The position numbers and the translations under genes were made by a program. From positions 1-44,025 of the forward strand of contig CAKTWI010000019.1 in assembly GCA_934630815.1 (NCBI GenBank): a stretch of DNA of 44,025 bases, written 5' to 3'. Numbering within the stretch: the stretch's first letter is position 1; each line of letters starts with the position of its first letter. Under the pieces are notes generated by a model. The model ran no database searches. It worked only from the letters and a program-made list of their open reading frames with translations, and was not told where the DNA came from. Below, piece after piece: positions 1 through 10,869 of the stretch. The DNA is from an uncultured Senegalimassilia sp. GTDB taxonomy: Bacteria; Actinomycetota; Coriobacteriia; Coriobacteriales; Eggerthellaceae.

Positions 1-37
1 AAGGCCCGCAGGGGGTATCCCCCCTGCGGGCCTTTCT
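1..37 (+). terminator. Rho-independent terminator of a gene left of the window
   Basis: A perfect 15-bp stem (positions 1-15 with 20-34) closes a tiny loop and is followed by a short T-rich run. The gene it ends lies outside the window. The hairpin is symmetrical enough to work in both directions. Confidence 0.75.
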
Positions 38-308
38 CGCGTGTTGGGGCTGTCACGCGGGCGCGGGGCGCTGTACGCCGCCTATTTAGCTTTACGGGCC
101 CTCGGCGCGGTTAGACGGCGGCAGCTTGGTCTGCGCTTTCTCGGCACTCTGCGGCATCGAGTGGGTTGCGCCCCGGACTTTGACCGTCATGGTGGCGGCG
201 CTATGTCCCGCGTTTGTCGGAGGGTCTCGGCGTATATGCTTCTTCGAGCCGTATCGTGTCTATCTTGCTGTTGGTTTGTGCGGTCGGTTCTGCGATCAGT
301 TATTTTGG
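38..308. other. Gene-free leader region before the first gene
   Basis: No reading frame here has a convincing start with a ribosome binding site or recognisable protein content. A possible -35/-10 pair (TTGACC at 180-185, TATGTC at 202-207, 16-bp spacing) and a better extended -10 at 309-317 suggest that it is promoter DNA for the gene starting at 366. Nothing else was recognised. Confidence 0.4.
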
Positions 309-317
309 TGCTACACT
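309..317 (+). promoter_or_regulatory. Extended -10 promoter for the Sua5-family gene
   Basis: TGCTACACT matches the extended -10 form TGnTAnnnT and lies about 50 bp before the start codon at 366. No good -35 hexamer is visible. The same element recurs before several other genes in this window. Confidence 0.45.
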
Positions 318-365
318 TTTTGGTGAATGTTTTCGACAGCTGATTTTTGGCATTTGGGGGTTTGC

Positions 366-974
366 ATGACTGTGGTTCTGGACACCTTGGAGGATGCTGC
401 TTTGGCCTTGGTTGACGGTCGAGCTTGCATATTCCCGACTGACACAGTCTATGGCGTGGGTGTTGCGGTTCACGCAGCGTCCGGTCCGGATATTCTCTTT
501 GATGTTAAGCAAAGGGATGCGGGGAAGCCTATCGCTTGGCTTGTTGGGTCGATTGATGATCTGCAACGGTATGGCAAGAATCTTCCGTCAGCTGCCTGCA
601 AGCTTGCTCAGCGGTTTTGGCCTGGAGCCCTTACCGTTATCGTTGAAGCCTCGGATTTAGTGCCGGCATCTTATCGATCGGAGTCGGGCACCATCGGGCT
701 ACGTATGCCTGCAAATGAAACCACGCTCGCATTGATTCGCCGCGTAGGGAACCCGCTTGCCACGACGTCTGCCAACATTAGCGGTAAAGCTGCGGTGTCT
801 CGATTCGAGTCGCTCGATGCGGAATTGCTCGCCAGGGTGGGGTGCGCCTTGCGTGTTCCCATTGAATCGTCGCACAGCGGCGTGGCATCTACGGTTATAG
901 ACTGCACTGGCGGAGGCTTGAGGATGGTCCGCGAAGGCGGAATCTCCTTTGAGGACATTGCAGCTCATTCATAA
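366..974 (+). CDS. L-threonylcarbamoyladenylate synthase (Sua5/YrdC/TsaC family)
   Basis: Makes threonylcarbamoyl-AMP from threonine, bicarbonate and ATP. This is the first step of t6A37 modification of ANN-decoding tRNAs, in the cytoplasm. The 202-residue protein is a single YrdC domain: PTDTVYGVG near the N-terminus, then KQRDAGKP (the KxR..K nucleotide-binding motif), TIGLRMPAN, and ATTSANISG. It lacks the C-terminal extension of long Sua5 proteins, so it is the short TsaC-like form. The frame is open from an ATG at 327, but the ATG at 366 follows a G-rich stretch (GGGGG at about 356-360) and fits the family N-terminus. There is no terminator before rpiB, so the two may be cotranscribed. 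Confidence 0.9.
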   Translation: MTVVLDTLEDAALALVDGRACIFPTDTVYGVGVAVHAASGPDILFDVKQRDAGKPIAWLVGSIDDLQRYGKNLPSAACKLAQRFWPGALTVIVEASDLVPASYRSESGTIGLRMPANETTLALIRRVGNPLATTSANISGKAAVSRFESLDAELLARVGCALRVPIESSHSGVASTVIDCTGGGLRMVREGGISFEDIAAHS

Positions 975-1067
975 GGATTGCGTGGGTAATGTTTTTGAGC
1001 AGGTGCGACAATATATGCGGGTGTACTATCGGCTTTGCAGGCATCTATCAATGGAAGGCGTAGATAC

Positions 1068-1508
1068 ATGAATATCAGCATTGCAAGCGACCATGCAGGT
1101 TTTGATCAGAAGCAGTTGCTGGCTGCGTACTTGAAGGAACTTGGTCATAACGTTATCGATCGCGGGCCGGATTGCGATGATCGCGTCGATTATCCGGATT
1201 TCGCCAAGGTCGTTGCCAATGATGTTGTCAACGGCGAAGCTGAACGCGGGGTGTTGGTGTGCGGCACTGGCATCGGCATGGCTATCGCCGCAAATAAGGT
1301 TGATGGGATTCGTGCGGCAAATATCGTGTCTCCCGCCTTCGCCGCTCTGTGCCGTGAGCATAACGATGCAAACGTCATCACGCTTTCCGGTCGCTTTGTC
1401 GATCTGTCGGCCAACAAGGAGATTTTGAAGGCGTTCCTTTCCACCGAGTTCGGTGGAGGACGTCATGCGGGTCGTGTCGAGAAGATCATGGCGCTCGAAG
1501 GAAAGTAG
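1068..1508 (+). CDS. rpiB: Ribose-5-phosphate isomerase B
   Basis: Interconverts ribose 5-phosphate and ribulose 5-phosphate in the non-oxidative pentose phosphate pathway. The 146-residue protein is of usual length for the RpiB/LacAB family. It shows SDHAGF at residues 7-12, the catalytic Cys65 followed by the anion-binding loop GTGIGMA, and the NKVDGIRAA segment. The start at 1068 is chosen because GGAAGG (1053-1058) sits 9 bases upstream and the protein then begins with the family's MNISIASDHAG. An in-frame ATG at 1035 would add 11 unrelated residues. A terminator follows. Confidence 0.93.
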   Translation: MNISIASDHAGFDQKQLLAAYLKELGHNVIDRGPDCDDRVDYPDFAKVVANDVVNGEAERGVLVCGTGIGMAIAANKVDGIRAANIVSPAFAALCREHNDANVITLSGRFVDLSANKEILKAFLSTEFGGGRHAGRVEKIMALEGK

Positions 1509-1533
1509 CGGCAATCAACGGTTTTGCTTATTG

Positions 1534-1563
1534 AAAACGGTCGACGATTCGTCGGCCGTTTTT
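1534..1563 (+). terminator. Rho-independent terminator after rpiB
   Basis: A 12-bp stem with one G-T pair (1534-1545 with 1551-1562) and a GATTC loop runs into a short T tract. Confidence 0.85.
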
Positions 1564-1631
1564 CCGTTTAAGGCCGTATCGTTACCGGATGATTGCGAGG
1601 ATGTGCATACCCTGTGGGACCGTGCGGTATG

Positions 1632-1640
1632 TGCTAGAGT
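1632..1640 (+). promoter_or_regulatory. Extended -10 promoter for glyA
   Basis: TGCTAGAGT fits TGnTAnnnT and lies 38 bp before the glyA start, downstream of the rpiB terminator. A clear -35 box is not visible. Confidence 0.5.
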
Positions 1641-1678
1641 ACGGTTTGTAACGATTCATCAATAGGAAGGGTGTCCTC

Positions 1679-2935
1679 ATGGCTATCGATCATGTGAAGC
1701 AAACCGATCCGGAAGTGGCAAGCGCGCTTGGGCAAGAGCTGTCTCGTCAGCGTTCGTCCGTCGAGCTGATCGCATCCGAGAACTTCACGTCTCAAGCCGT
1801 GATGGAGGCTATGGGCAGCGTTCTCACGAACAAGTACGCCGAAGGCTTGCCGGGTAAGCGCTATTACGGCGGTTGCGAGAAGGTCGACATCGTTGAGAAC
1901 CTTGCACGCGATCGCGCTTGCAAGCTGTACGGTGCAAAGTACGCGAACGTCCAGCCGCATTCCGGCGCAAATGCCAACCTTGCCGCATATTTCGCCACGG
2001 TGAAGCCGGGCGATACAGTTATGGGCATGAGCCTGGATAACGGCGGTCATCTGACTCATGGCAGCCCGGCGAACTTCTCCGGCAAGCTGTACAACGTCGT
2101 TTCTTATGGCGTTGATCCGGAAACCGAGACCATCGATTACGACGAGATGGAGAAGCTGGCGAAAGAGCATCAGCCTAAGCTGATCATCGGCGGCGCCTCC
2201 GCCTATCCGCGCATCATCGACTTCGAGCGCATGGCCGAGATCGCGCACGAGGTGGGTGCTTACCTTATGGTCGACATGGCCCATATCGCCGGCTTGGTTG
2301 CTACGGGCGCGCATCCTTCTCCGGTGCCTTATGCCGACATCGTCACGTCCACCAGCCATAAAACTCTTCGCGGCCCGCGCGGTGGCTTCATCCTCACCAA
2401 CAACGAGGATCTGTTCAAGAAGATTAACTCCGCCGTGTTCCCGGGAAGCCAGGGCGGCCCGCTCATGCATGTTATCGCCGGCAAGGCCGTTGCCTTCGGC
2501 GAGGCGCTGCAGCCGTCTTTCAAGGAGTACATCGACCATGTAGTGGAGAACGCCTCCGCAATGGGTCAGGGTATGACCGAGGGCGGCCTGCGTCTGGTTT
2601 CTGGCGGAACGGACAACCATCTGTGCTTGGTCGACTTGACTCCTGCCGATGTCACCGGCAAGGATGCTGAGAAGCTTCTGGAGAGCGTCGGTTTGACGGT
2701 GAACAAGAACACCATCCCCAACGAGCAGCGCAGCCCGTTCGTTGCCAGCGGTATTCGCGTGGGCAGTGCCGCCGCTACTAGCCGCGGCTTTACCAAGGAA
2801 GACTTCTATGAGGTGGGTCAGTGCATCGCCGCGACCGTGTTCAATGCCGCCGATGAGGCGAAGCTGGCTGATATCAGGAAGAAGATCGACGCCATGCTGG
2901 AGAAGCATCCGCTGTATCCGGGCCTGGAGTATTAG
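1679..2935 (+). CDS. glyA: Serine hydroxymethyltransferase
   Basis: PLP enzyme that converts serine and tetrahydrofolate to glycine and 5,10-methylene-THF, feeding one-carbon metabolism. The 418-residue protein has the usual length and motifs: LIASENFTS near the N-terminus, the [13 protein letters not shown] segment, and [14 protein letters not shown] containing the PLP-binding lysine K228. Start ATG 1679 has AGGAAGG about 8 bases upstream. It is flanked by terminators on both sides and so is probably monocistronic. The following gene makes dUMP, the substrate for thymidylate synthase, which uses methylene-THF from this enzyme. The functional link is inferred. Confidence 0.97.
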   Translation: MAIDHVKQTDPEVASALGQELSRQRSSVELIASENFTSQAVMEAMGSVLTNKYAEGLPGKRYYGGCEKVDIVENLARDRACKLYGAKYANVQPHSGANANLAAYFATVKPGDTVMGMSLDNGGHLTHGSPANFSGKLYNVVSYGVDPETETIDYDEMEKLAKEHQPKLIIGGASAYPRIIDFERMAEIAHEVGAYLMVDMAHIAGLVATGAHPSPVPYADIVTSTSHKTLRGPRGGFILTNNEDLFKKINSAVFPGSQGGPLMHVIAGKAVAFGEALQPSFKEYIDHVVENASAMGQGMTEGGLRLVSGGTDNHLCLVDLTPADVTGKDAEKLLESVGLTVNKNTIPNEQRSPFVASGIRVGSAAATSRGFTKEDFYEVGQCIAATVFNAADEAKLADIRKKIDAMLEKHPLYPGLEY

Positions 2936-2958
2936 CAGTAAGTAAAAGGTATGAATCG

Positions 2959-2991
2959 ACGGCCGGGCAAGGTGTCCTTGCTCGGCCGTTC
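2959..2991 (+). terminator. Rho-independent terminator after glyA
   Basis: A 14-bp stem with one G-T pair (2959-2972 with 2976-2989) has a TGT loop. The T run behind it is short. It overlaps the 5' extension of the next reading frame, which supports a later start for that gene. Confidence 0.75.
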
Positions 2992-3013
2992 GTGCATGGA
3001 AGGGGAGGGGCCG

Positions 3014-3499
3014 ATGCCCGGGAGCACTGATCGCCGTCCGAGCTGGGACGAGTATTTCATGACGCTTGCCAACGAGGTCGCTACGCGCACCACGTGCCTT
3101 CGCCGCGCCGTGGGCGCGATCATCGTCAAAGATCGCAGAATCTTGGCCACAGGTTACAATGGCGTTCCCACGGGGTTGGCCCACTGCGCGGAAACGGGCT
3201 GCTTGCGTCAACAGCTGGGGGTGCCAAGCGGTCAGCGTCACGAGATCTGCCGAGGATTGCATGCGGAGCAGAACGCAATCATCCAGGCTGCACGTTACGG
3301 TATCAACATCACGGGCGCCTCGATTTACATAACCACCCAGCCATGCGTGGTGTGCGCGAAGATGCTCATCAACGCCGATATCGAGGAAATCATCTACTCG
3401 AACCCCTATCCGGATGAACTGGCGATGTCCATGCTTCGCGAAGCAGGCATCAAACTGCGTGTGTACGATGACGCTATGCAAAATAATGCAAATGCATAA
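3014..3499 (+). CDS. dCMP deaminase (ComEB-like cytidine deaminase family)
   Basis: Zinc enzyme deaminating dCMP to dUMP for dTMP synthesis. The 161-residue protein has the CDA-fold zinc site: H83 and catalytic E85 in HAEQNA, and C111 and C114 in PCVVC. A second Cys/His-rich stretch (HCAETGC then RHEICRG) matches the extra zinc site seen in ComEB-type dCMP deaminases. The frame is open from ATG 2951, but that extension encodes the glyA terminator. ATG 3014 has a strong GGGGAGGGG ribosome site directly before it. Competence-protein naming (ComEB) is historical; nothing here shows competence. Confidence 0.88.
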   Translation: MPGSTDRRPSWDEYFMTLANEVATRTTCLRRAVGAIIVKDRRILATGYNGVPTGLAHCAETGCLRQQLGVPSGQRHEICRGLHAEQNAIIQAARYGINITGASIYITTQPCVVCAKMLINADIEEIIYSNPYPDELAMSMLREAGIKLRVYDDAMQNNANA

Positions 3500-3597
3500 A
3501 AACTGAACACTATCACGGTTTTGTTAATAAGAGAAAAAGTAGAGCAGGGTAAATGGTAGGTAAAATCGAATAAAATCACGCCGTTTGCCAACGTTTT
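3500..3597. other. AT-richer intergenic region, probable atp promoter
   Basis: This stretch is clearly richer in A and T than its surroundings and has two TAAAAT boxes (3561-3566 and 3571-3576) that could be -10 elements. No well-spaced -35 is visible. It precedes the atp operon and is the likely promoter region. Confidence 0.35.
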
Positions 3598-3696
3598 GTG
3601 GCGATTGCGGAGTTTAGAGGGGGCCTGAGTGGTTCTACGTTATCATTAGCTCTGGTTTTTTATGCGGGAATCTTGATCAACGAAAGGTTTGGGTGA
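3598..3696 (+). CDS. Possible 32-residue AtpZ/AtpI-like membrane peptide
   Basis: A GTG-initiated frame encodes a 32-residue peptide with one hydrophobic segment, ending ALVFYAGILINERFG. That resembles the end of an AtpZ-type helix or the first helix of AtpI. The next frame begins at or just after its stop (TTG 3689 or ATG 3707). No ribosome binding site is visible before the GTG and there is no in-frame ATG, so it may instead be the displaced first helix of a frameshifted AtpI. Position just before atpB supports an ATP synthase accessory role; function is inferred. Confidence 0.3.
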   Translation: MAIAEFRGGLSGSTLSLALVFYAGILINERFG

Positions 3697-3988
3697 AACG
3701 CAGGTAATGGTTGCTGCCATCCTTATCGGTGCCATAACCGGTTTTGTCGGCTTTTTGCCGTTGTTCGCGGCTCTGCGTTTGGCTCGGAAGCATCCTTCGG
3801 TATCGATCGCCAATGCGGCGCTATACGGGCTAGGCGGCACATTCGTGTCTCTTGTAGTCGTTGCGGTCGCATTGATCGTATGCGCGCTCGTCGCGCGTCC
3901 GTCTGTGTTTCCCTTCGGCATGGCCGAAATCGTTTCGCTTATCGTTTGTACCGCAGCGTACGTGTGGCGTAAAAACGTTGCACGGTAA
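3689..3988 (+). CDS. Small membrane protein at the AtpI position
   Basis: Encodes 93-99 residues with three hydrophobic segments (roughly residues 8-28, 42-66 and 75-92) and basic loops. Size, topology and position just before atpB suit the poorly conserved AtpI family, which aids c-ring assembly or cation supply to ATP synthase. The start is uncertain. TTG 3689 has GAAAGG too close, and ATG 3707 has only a weak AGG. Both overlap or abut the preceding small frame, suggesting coupling or a broken longer gene. Identity rests mainly on context. Confidence 0.55.
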   Translation: MGETQVMVAAILIGAITGFVGFLPLFAALRLARKHPSVSIANAALYGLGGTFVSLVVVAVALIVCALVARPSVFPFGMAEIVSLIVCTAAYVWRKNVAR

Positions 3989-4027
3989 TGTTGGATTCGT
4001 TTATTGGAAAGGCTGGGATGATCTGAG

Positions 4028-4816
4028 ATGGGCGAGGCGCTCAACAAGTTCGTCGAAGAGGCACGGCACCTCTCCGAAACTTTCGATTCCCACACCGTAT
4101 TCTCTATCGGCGGTTGGGACATCAGCCAGTACACGCTGTATATGTTCTTCATTTTGGCGTTGGTGCTGATGGTCGTTCTGATCGGAGGCCGCAAGCTTCA
4201 GCTGGTGCCGAAGAACAAGTTCCTGAACACCGTCGAGTATGGCTACGACTTCGTGAACACGAGCATCGGCCAGGACGTTATCGGTGAGGGTTTCAAGAAG
4301 CACATCCCGTTTTTGTGCACGCTGTTCTTCTTCATCCTCATCGCTAACGTCGTGGGTCTGATCCCGGGTGCGAAGGCCACCACGGGCACCATCTCCATCA
4401 CGTGGGCGCTCGCAGCCATCTCGTTCGTGTACTTCAACTTCTACGGCCTGAAGACGCTGGGCGTGTTCGGCTACATCAAGAGCCTCGTGCCCTCCGGTGT
4501 TCCCGGCCCCATGGTCCCGATCATCTGGTTCCTGGAGTTCTTCTCCATGGTCATCCGTGTTCTGACGCTGGCCGTTCGTCTTTACGGCAACATGCTGGCA
4601 GGCCATATGGTTCTGGCCGTGTTCTCCTTGGCAACCACCGTGTTCCTGCAGCAGGCTGTTTTCAGCATGGACTTCGTTACCGCGCTGCCTGCTGTCGCAT
4701 GGTTCGTTTTGCTGGTCCTCATGTATGCCATGGAGTGCCTGGTGGCGTTCCTTCAGGCGTACGTGTTTACCATCCTGTCCGCTTCCTACATCGGTATGGC
4801 GGTTCATCCCCACTGA
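4028..4816 (+). CDS. atpB: F0F1 ATP synthase subunit a
   Basis: Stator membrane subunit that forms the proton half-channels next to the c-ring. The 262-residue protein has five to six hydrophobic helices. The essential arginine is R184 in LAVRLYGNMLAGH, and the last helices are the conserved FLQAYVFTILSASYIG type. ATG 4028 is the only suitable start; its ribosome site is weak (GGAAAGG at 4006-4012 is distant). First of the eight canonical subunit genes in this operon. A 123-bp gap separates it from atpE. Confidence 0.96.
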   Translation: MGEALNKFVEEARHLSETFDSHTVFSIGGWDISQYTLYMFFILALVLMVVLIGGRKLQLVPKNKFLNTVEYGYDFVNTSIGQDVIGEGFKKHIPFLCTLFFFILIANVVGLIPGAKATTGTISITWALAAISFVYFNFYGLKTLGVFGYIKSLVPSGVPGPMVPIIWFLEFFSMVIRVLTLAVRLYGNMLAGHMVLAVFSLATTVFLQQAVFSMDFVTALPAVAWFVLLVLMYAMECLVAFLQAYVFTILSASYIGMAVHPH

Positions 4817-4939
4817 TGCGCGGACCGGCGGTCAAGCCGCCACCCGTTATGTTTGGCACCACAGCTGACGTAAGTAGATCAGCTTGGGCATATTGGCATG
4901 AGCACGGAGAAGGCTCCGGGTTCAACGAAGGAGGTAATT
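4817..4939 (+). promoter_or_regulatory. Structured atpB-atpE intergenic leader
   Basis: This 123-bp gap is the longest inside the otherwise tight operon. It contains two small perfect hairpins (4827-4841, and 4863-4868 with 4879-4884), followed by the strongest ribosome site of the operon (AAGGAGGT at 4928-4935). High c-subunit translation is needed for ring stoichiometry, so a translational or mRNA-stability role is plausible but inferred. Confidence 0.35.
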
Positions 4940-5152
4940 ATGGAAATCACGCTCGCTGCGCTGAAGGTCGTCGGCTATGGCCTCGCCGCCATCGGCCCCG
5001 GCATCGGCATCGGCGTTGCAACGTATGGCCTGTGCGTGTCCGCTGCACGCCAGCCTGAGATGAAGGGCACCCTGATGGGCTACTTCTTCATCGGCGCTGC
5101 TATGTCCGAGGCTCTGGCACTGCTGGGCCTGGTCCTCTTCTTCATTGGCTAA
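4940..5152 (+). CDS. atpE: F0F1 ATP synthase subunit c
   Basis: The 70-residue c-ring protein has two hydrophobic helices joined by the polar ARQPEMKG loop. The ion-binding carboxylate is E57 in the second helix. The position occupied by Gln in Na+-type rings (within GPGxGxG) is Ile here, and the residue after E57 is Ala rather than Ser/Thr, so a proton-coupled ring is likely. An in-frame ATG at 4898 would add 14 residues, but ATG 4940 has a near-perfect AAGGAGGT ribosome site and gives the normal c-subunit length. Confidence 0.96.
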   Translation: MEITLAALKVVGYGLAAIGPGIGIGVATYGLCVSAARQPEMKGTLMGYFFIGAAMSEALALLGLVLFFIG

Positions 5153-5204
5153 CAGGTTTTCGACTCAAGCAAGACCTATAAGCTAAGGAAAGGAGGCAAG
5201 CGAG

Positions 5205-5813
5205 TTGAACGTTAAGAACAAAGTGCTCCGTGGTTGCGGCAGCGCAGCCGTCGCATTCGGCGCGGCAAGCGCTATGCTTCCTGCTCAGGCATTTGCCGAT
5301 GAAGGCAGCGGCGTTGCGGCTATCCTGCCGCAGATGGATGAGTTCATCCCCATGCTCGTTGCGTTCATCATCTTGTGGATCATCCTGGCGAAATTCGGTT
5401 GGCCGCTGTTCGAGGGCATGCTTGTCAAGCGTGAGACCACCATCAAGGACGCTCTCGAGCAGTCCGAGAACGCTCGCGTTGAGAGCGAGCGCGTGCTCGC
5501 CGAGTACAAGCGCCAGCTGGAGGAAACCAAGGCGCAGTCCGCGCAGATCATCGCCGATGCCAAGAAGACGGGCGAGGCCGTCAAGGCCGATATCACCGCC
5601 AAGGCCCAGGCTGAGGCTGCCGGCATGATCGAGAAGGCCCATGCCGCCATCGAGGCCGACAAGAAGGCCGCTATCGCCGAGCTCCAGGGTTCGGTGGCCG
5701 ACCTGTCCGTCGCCGTGGCTTCCCGCCTGATCGGCGAGGATCTCAACGATGACGAGCACCGCAAGATCATCGAGCGCTACGTGAACGAGGCGGGCAGTTT
5801 CAATGCCAACTAA
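5205..5813 (+). CDS. atpF: F0F1 ATP synthase subunit b, with signal-like N-terminus
   Basis: Peripheral stalk subunit holding F1 to F0. The 202-residue protein has one membrane helix (about residues 47-63), then a long charged Ala/Glu/Lys-rich coiled coil. Start is TTG 5205 with an excellent AGGAGG 8 bases upstream; no ATG fits. Unusually, about 32 residues precede the membrane helix and look like a signal peptide: basic start, hydrophobic core, then a possible AQA cleavage site before FADEGSG. Cleavage is a prediction. Its 3' end overlaps atpH by 11 bases, which suggests translational coupling. Confidence 0.94.
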   Translation: MNVKNKVLRGCGSAAVAFGAASAMLPAQAFADEGSGVAAILPQMDEFIPMLVAFIILWIILAKFGWPLFEGMLVKRETTIKDALEQSENARVESERVLAEYKRQLEETKAQSAQIIADAKKTGEAVKADITAKAQAEAAGMIEKAHAAIEADKKAAIAELQGSVADLSVAVASRLIGEDLNDDEHRKIIERYVNEAGSFNAN

Positions 5814-6380
5814 CCGCCATGTTCAAAAGGAAAAGGTTGCAACCTATGCATCCGTTCTGCTGGATGCCGCTTTGGCGGCTGGTGGCCAGGATGCGGTGCT
5901 GGAGGTTCGCGACCAAGCCGAGCGCATTATCCGCATTATGCGTTCGAACATGGATCTCTCTAGCTCTTTGCAAGACAGCTCTTATACGCCCGAGCAGAGG
6001 AACAGCCTTGCGCGCAACGTGTTCGCGCAGGCACATCCGGTCCTTATCGATGTCTTGGCCGTCATGGCCGAGCGCGGGGACTTCGCGTTGCTCTCGCGCG
6101 TATGGGAGAGCTACGGAGAGCAGGTCGAACGCAAGCTGAACGTCACCGTGGTCGACGTAACCACCGTCGTGCCGCTCGACGATCACCTGCGCGAGGTTAT
6201 TACGAAGAAAGCCGAAGCCGACTTGGGCACCAAGGTCGTATTGCGCGAAAGCATCGACAAGTCCTTGATCGGCGGCATTTTGATGAGCGCCAACGGCAAG
6301 CGAATCGACGCCAGCATGACGTCGCAGCTTGAGGCCGCTCGCAACGTGCTGAAACATTCCACAGATGGAGGTGAATGCTA

Positions 6381-6381
<1 letters not shown>
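5803..6381 (+). CDS. atpH: F0F1 ATP synthase subunit delta
   Basis: Links the top of F1 (alpha N-termini) to the b-subunit stalk. The 192-residue protein fits the OSCP/delta family in length. It has an all-helical N-terminal domain and the conserved C-terminal segment [22 protein letters not shown]. Start ATG 5803 overlaps the atpF stop. Its stop TAG (6379-6381) overlaps the likely GTG start of atpA by one base, indicating tight coupling. Confidence 0.94.
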
Positions 6382-7946
<1,565 letters not shown>

Positions 7947-7957
7947 GGTAGGTAGAG

Positions 7958-8860
7958 ATGCCCAACCTTCACGACATTGAAAGGCGTATCGGCTCCGTCT
8001 CCTCGACGAAGCAGATCACGCGTACCATGGAAATGGTTGCTGCTGCGAAGATCCGCCTTGCCGGTGAACGCGTGGCGGCGGCTACGCCGTACGCCGAGTC
8101 CATGGTCGAAATGTTGGCCAACGTTGCCAAGCGTGTAGGTGGCTCCGAGAATGCGCTGTTGCGCAAGCATGACGAGGTCAAGAACGTGCTGATCGTCGTC
8201 GTCGTGTCGGACCGCGGTCTGGCCGGCGGCTTCAACAGCAACGTGCTGCGCCAAGTCGATCGTTTGATGAAGAGCAAGCAGGCGGCCGGCGCTGAGGTCA
8301 GCGTCGTTGCCTGCGGCAAGAAGGCCATCGGCTATTACACGTATCGCCGTGTCGAGCCGGTCCTTGCCTTCGCTGGCCAGTCCGCCGACCCTACGGTCGA
8401 GGAAGCGGACGAGATCGCCGCGTATGCGGTTGATGCTTACGCCAACGGATCGATCGACGAGGTCATCGTGGTGTACAACCACGCGAAGAATTCGGCAGAG
8501 CAGCAGCTTCGCGAGGAGTTGCTGCTCCCCGTCGACACGTCGGCCATCGAAGCCGCTAAGGCTGAGACCGCTGACGAGTCCGCGGGCGAGAAGCTTGAGG
8601 GCGATGTGATCTTCGAGCCGAGCCCTGAAGCTGTTCTTGACCAGCTGCTGCCGGCGTATGTTCGCACTACGCTGTATCATGCGCTGATCGACTCGGCAGC
8701 TGCTGAGCAGGGCGCACGCCGCAACGCCATGATGTCGGCAACGGACAATGCCACCGAGATGGTTAACACGTTGACCAGATTGTATAACCGCGTACGCCAG
8801 GGCGCTATCACGACCGAGATTTCGGAAATCGTCGGTGGCGCTGCTGCTTTGGAGGATTAA
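7958..8860 (+). CDS. atpG: F0F1 ATP synthase subunit gamma
   Basis: Central rotor shaft, 300 residues. The N-terminal helix has the conserved RRIGSVSSTKQITRTMEMVAAAK core. The C-terminal helix has the matching SATDNATEMVNTLTRLYNRVRQGAITTEI segment; together they make the coiled coil that turns inside the alpha-beta hexamer. A Glu/Ala-rich insertion (about residues 195-215) lies in the Rossmann-like domain. It starts 11 bases after atpA, and its stop directly abuts the atpD ATG. Confidence 0.96.
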   Translation: MPNLHDIERRIGSVSSTKQITRTMEMVAAAKIRLAGERVAAATPYAESMVEMLANVAKRVGGSENALLRKHDEVKNVLIVVVVSDRGLAGGFNSNVLRQVDRLMKSKQAAGAEVSVVACGKKAIGYYTYRRVEPVLAFAGQSADPTVEEADEIAAYAVDAYANGSIDEVIVVYNHAKNSAEQQLREELLLPVDTSAIEAAKAETADESAGEKLEGDVIFEPSPEAVLDQLLPAYVRTTLYHALIDSAAAEQGARRNAMMSATDNATEMVNTLTRLYNRVRQGAITTEISEIVGGAAALED

Positions 8861-10315
<1,455 letters not shown>

Positions 10316-10316
10316 T

Positions 10317-10586
10317 ATGGCTAGCTTCAAGTGCGACATCGTCACGCCTGCCGAGAAGCTTGCAGCTTGCGAGGTTGAAATGGTCGTCGTCCCGGGCGTC
10401 GAGGGCGAGATGGGCTTTCTGGCCGGTCACGCTCCGCTGGTTTCCGTGCTGGCTGATGGCGAGATCCGCCTGACGCCTGCAGAGGGCGGCCCCGTGCAGC
10501 GCTACGAAGTCAAGGGCGGCTACGTGCAGGTTACCGACGACAAGGTGATCATCCTTGCCGATAGCGCAACGCCTGTTGCTGCATAG
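10317..10586 (+). CDS. atpC: F0F1 ATP synthase subunit epsilon, short form
   Basis: Rotor subunit joining gamma to the c-ring. Only 89 residues are encoded, against about 130-140 in most bacteria. The N-terminal beta-sandwich is complete (GEMGFLAGHAPLVSVL and GGYVQVTDDKVIILAD), but the C-terminal two-helix domain that inhibits ATP hydrolysis is missing. The frame ends at a clean TAG with no helical remnant downstream before the terminator at 10674, so this looks like a genuine short epsilon (such forms are known, for example in green sulfur bacteria) rather than a recent truncation. Confidence 0.93.
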   Translation: MASFKCDIVTPAEKLAACEVEMVVVPGVEGEMGFLAGHAPLVSVLADGEIRLTPAEGGPVQRYEVKGGYVQVTDDKVIILADSATPVAA

Positions 10587-10673
10587 CCTGGGTGTTGGCT
10601 TGAGCATCTGAACCCGCGGCCGCTGGTGCGACTGCTGGCAACGCGACGGTCGTATCCATCGGCTGTTCACCTG

Positions 10674-10706
10674 AAACGGCTCCCGCCGAAAGGCGGGGGC
10701 CGTTTT
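10674..10706 (+). terminator. Rho-independent terminator of the atp operon
   Basis: A 14-bp stem with one G-T pair closes on a GAAA tetraloop and ends in TTTT. It lies 88 bases after atpC. Confidence 0.88.
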
Positions 10707-10771
10707 GCGTATGGCCGCATGAAACCCCGCGCGAAATCCATCGTTTGTTCGAACACGCGTGCGCTAAAGGC

Positions 10772-10780
10772 TGCTATGAT
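10772..10780 (+). promoter_or_regulatory. Extended -10 promoter for dnaE
   Basis: TGCTATGAT matches TGnTATnnT, 90 bp before dnaE and after the atp terminator. No -35 is needed for strong extended -10 sites and none is obvious. Confidence 0.45.
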
Positions 10781-10869
10781 GGGGAACCGGAAAACCCTGC
10801 TTCGGTCAATCGGCGCACAGCCTGACCGAAGCGCAGCACATCACTTGCGAGAAGATTCGAGGCGCATCC

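Noticed and set aside
3630..3706. Alternative hydrophobic frame ending in TAA just before ATG 3707
   Set aside because: The frame has no start codon after the preceding stop at 3615. The neighbouring frame from GTG 3598 fits a membrane peptide better.
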